The notes beneath the pieces are model-generated. The model ran no database searches, was not told where the DNA came from, and worked only from the letters and a program-made list of their open reading frames with translations. 7,316 nucleotides of DNA from Ruminococcus sp. GTDB taxonomy: Bacteria; Bacillota; Clostridia; Oscillospirales; Ruminococcaceae. Position numbers and translations under genes: made by a program. Below, one piece after another: positions 6,318-7,316 of the stretch (position 1 is the first letter of the stretch; the number at the start of each line of letters is the position of its first letter). The DNA is taken from the NCBI GenBank assembly GCA_017622635.1, contig JAGAQS010000314.1:1-7316 (forward strand), given 5' to 3'.

Positions 6318-6346
6318 TTGACAAATTATGAATAAAATGTTATAAT
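6318..6346 (+). promoter_or_regulatory. Pilin 3 promoter
   Basis: TTGACA (6318-6323), 17 bp spacer, TATAAT (6341-6346) with TGT extended -10. Downstream leader of about 20 nt with GGAGG at 6360-6364. The block from -35 to just past -10 is nearly the same as at pilin 2. Confidence 0.92.
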
Positions 6347-6373
6347 ATTTTTATAGATTGGAGGGCTCGGCTG

Positions 6374-6889
6374 ATGAACAAAAAATTAAAAGGTTTTACC
6401 TTAATGGAACTTATCGTTGTTCTTGCTATTATAGGTATATTGGCGGCTATTTTTATTCCCTCGTGGATGAACTGGATTACTATGTCAAAAGTGAGAAAAC
6501 AGAATAATAATGCACGTATAATTTTTAATGACGCTCAGACAATTACTCAGGAATACAGGTTCAGAGAGCGTAAACTTGACGACAGTGAAAAAATTGTCGG
6601 AAGCGGTGAGTTCTATTTTTACTGGGACGGAAGTAACGGAACTGCCACAAAAGACGGTAATAGCGTGGACGGCAGTGCATTTGCACGCCAGTTAAACAGA
6701 ATGTATGGAGATTCTGCTGAAACAGCCTACAGAATTTATGTAAAAAATTATATGGTTCAGTCGGTTGTTGCCGCCAGCGGTAATACCAACCGTAATAAAG
6801 GCTCTTATCCGACCAAGCAGAAAGACCGCAACAGTACAGATGTACAAAGCTTTGATATGAGTACTATTGTTCTTTCGCCTACTACGTAA
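6374..6889 (+). CDS. Divergent type IV pilin-like protein (pilin 3)
   Basis: Third prepilin of the locus, likely a minor or alternative subunit. 171 aa. Leader MNKKLKG, cleavage between Gly7 and Phe8, mature Glu5 at Glu12, hydrophobic helix (MELIVVLAIIGILAAIFIPS) to about residue 30. The mature domain differs from pilins 1 and 2: it is Asn-, Arg- and Lys-rich with aromatic segments (GEFYFYWDGSNG near 78-89), has no cysteine, and carries SVVAASGNTNRNKGSYP (130-146) where the other two have their VVAAVRSGKYYGTWP-like motif, suggesting distant common origin. Start: GGAGG at 6360-6364 lies 9 nt before ATG 6374. Own promoter upstream and terminator downstream. A fibre-initiating or adhesive role is possible but not shown by the sequence. 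Confidence 0.9.
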   Translation: MNKKLKGFTLMELIVVLAIIGILAAIFIPSWMNWITMSKVRKQNNNARIIFNDAQTITQEYRFRERKLDDSEKIVGSGEFYFYWDGSNGTATKDGNSVDGSAFARQLNRMYGDSAETAYRIYVKNYMVQSVVAASGNTNRNKGSYPTKQKDRNSTDVQSFDMSTIVLSPTT

Positions 6890-6937
6890 TTAGCAAAATT
6901 CGACAAAAAATATCATAATTTTTTTACAAAGATGGTT

Positions 6938-6967
6938 AAGCCCGATTATTGACAATCGGGCTTTTTT
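6938..6967 (+). terminator. Terminator of the pilin locus, overlapping promoter P1
   Basis: A perfect 10 bp stem pairs AAGCCCGATT (6938-6947) with AATCGGGCTT (6954-6963), loop ATTGAC, followed by a T tract to 6967. It begins 48 nt after the pilin 3 stop. The loop plus first base of the 3' arm is TTGACA, the -35 box of the next promoter. Confidence 0.92.
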
Positions 6968-6977
6968 ATGATATAAT
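6949..6977 (+). promoter_or_regulatory. Tandem promoter P1 (embedded in terminator)
   Basis: TTGACA 6949-6954, 17 bp spacer, TATAAT 6972-6977, TGA extended -10. The spacer is made of the terminator's 3' arm and T tract. Predicted start near 6984. Confidence 0.85.
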
Positions 6978-7083
6978 AATAAAGCTGTCGAACGGGAGCG
7001 GAAAAAAGTTGGAAAAAAGAATGTTTTTGGACTTCGGAAAGTTAAGTTTGCAGAAATTCTTTGAACAATTTAAAAAAAAACGC

Positions 7084-7112
7084 TTGACAAAACCGTTTGA
7101 AAGTGATATAAT
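7084..7112 (+). promoter_or_regulatory. Tandem promoter P2
   Basis: TTGACA 7084-7089, 17 bp spacer, TATAAT 7107-7112, TGA extended -10. An A9 tract just upstream (7072-7080) could be an UP-like element. Predicted start near 7119, at the foot of a hairpin. Confidence 0.9.
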
Positions 7113-7118
7113 AATTAA

Positions 7119-7137
7119 GTTGTCCGACACGGGCAAC
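7119..7137 (+). repeat. Hairpin at the predicted P2 transcript 5' end
   Basis: GTTGTCCG (7119-7126) pairs with CGGGCAAC (7130-7137) with one T-G wobble and loop ACA, an 8 bp stem. No T tract follows, so it is not a terminator; it may be a 5' end structure of the P2 RNA. Confidence 0.5.
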
Positions 7138-7170
7138 ACCACAGGTTTGAAAAAAACTTCTGAAAAGGGG

Positions 7171-7199
7171 TTGACAAACAAAAGAAACTGTGGTATAAT
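7171..7199 (+). promoter_or_regulatory. Tandem promoter P3
   Basis: TTGACA 7171-7176, 17 bp spacer, TATAAT 7194-7199, TGG extended -10. Preceded by an A-rich stretch, 87 bp downstream of P2. Predicted start near 7206. Confidence 0.9.
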
Positions 7200-7265
7200 A
7201 ATTGAGTCGCTTTTCGGAGCAACGGTCACGAAAAAAAGTTTTTTTGAAAAATCTTGAAAAAGTAC

Positions 7266-7294
7266 TTGACAAAAACTTGAAAACGTGATATAAT
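7266..7294 (+). promoter_or_regulatory. Tandem promoter P4
   Basis: TTGACA 7266-7271, 17 bp spacer, TATAAT 7289-7294, TGA extended -10. Preceded by A-rich DNA (from 7230) and 95 bp downstream of P3. Predicted start near 7301. It is the last promoter before the window ends. Confidence 0.9.
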
Positions 7295-7300
7295 AAATAA

Positions 7301-7314
7301 GCTGATTAATCAGC
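7301..7314. repeat. Perfect 14 bp palindrome at the P4 start site
   Basis: GCTGATTAATCAGC is its own reverse complement and begins 6 bp after the P4 -10 box, i.e. at the expected +1. It could be an operator, a 5' hairpin, or chance. Confidence 0.5.
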
Positions 7315-7316
7315 AC

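Larger units (their letters stand above)
6978..7316 (+). other. Gene-free tandem promoter region, probable upstream region of an rRNA or other stable-RNA operon
   Basis: No credible coding sequence lies here. The region consists of degenerate repeat units of about 90-135 bp. Each has an A-rich stretch, TTGACA, 17 bp, TGNTATAATAAT or similar, then AAG followed by a C/G-rich patch (CGGG or CGGAGC), then GAAAAAA-type sequence leading to the next unit. The similarity suggests promoter duplication. Stacked consensus promoters with A-rich upstream DNA and no ribosome binding site are typical of Firmicute rRNA operons; the RNA itself would lie beyond 7316. That last step is inference. Confidence 0.6.

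Noticed and set aside
6949..7257. Open frame of about 100 codons across the tandem promoter region
   Set aside because: No ribosome binding site, Lys/Phe-rich composition reflecting A and T tracts, and it is fully explained by repeated promoter sequence.

Overview
This 7.3 kb window carries part of a type IV pilus (T4P) locus, followed by what looks like the start of a stable-RNA (probably rRNA) transcription unit that runs off the right edge. Moderate-to-low GC, strong AGGAGG-type ribosome binding sites, sigma-A promoters with TGN-extended -10 boxes, a TTG start and T-tailed hairpin terminators all point to a Firmicute. The combination of T4P genes with this sequence style suggests a gut or rumen Clostridia (Ruminococcus/Oscillospiraceae type). 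That taxonomic placement is inference; no rRNA is present to confirm it.

Layout. 26-865 (minus): pilD, prepilin peptidase/N-methyltransferase, divergent from the rest. 866-1014: intergenic region with back-to-back promoters. 1015-2694 and 2728-3819 (plus): pilB (extension ATPase) and pilT (retraction ATPase), 33 bp apart and ending in a strong terminator at 3827-3860. 3820-4199: a 380 bp gene-free stretch with that terminator, an AT-rich spacer, a strong promoter and a leader of about 150 nt with several mutually consistent RNA pairings. 4200-4688: major-type pilin 1, then a terminator. 4783-5676: membrane-anchored S41-family (CtpA-like) serine protease starting at TTG immediately after that terminator. 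5750-6247: pilin 2, a paralogue of pilin 1. 6374-6889: a divergent third pilin. 6890-7316: a 427 bp gene-free stretch with a terminator and four tandem, fully consensus, 17-bp-spaced promoters firing rightward out of the window.

How it fits together. PilD would cleave and N-methylate the three class III-type prepilins (G|FTLxE). PilB would drive assembly and PilT disassembly. Each pilin has its own strong promoter, and the three promoters resemble each other beyond the -35/-10 boxes, so the pilins can be expressed separately but perhaps under shared control. No pilC platform gene and no pilM/N/O/Q are present; they must be elsewhere if the machine is functional.

Most interesting points: the structured leader of pilin 1, whose extreme 5' end can pair with the Shine-Dalgarno-to-AUG spacer; the S41 protease nested between pilin genes behind a terminator; the terminator at 6938-6967, whose loop carries a perfect -35 box; the tandem promoter array; and a non-canonical ELGD peptidase motif in PilD. 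Several longer reading frames open upstream of the true starts; starts were re-assigned here using ribosome binding sites, promoters and terminators.
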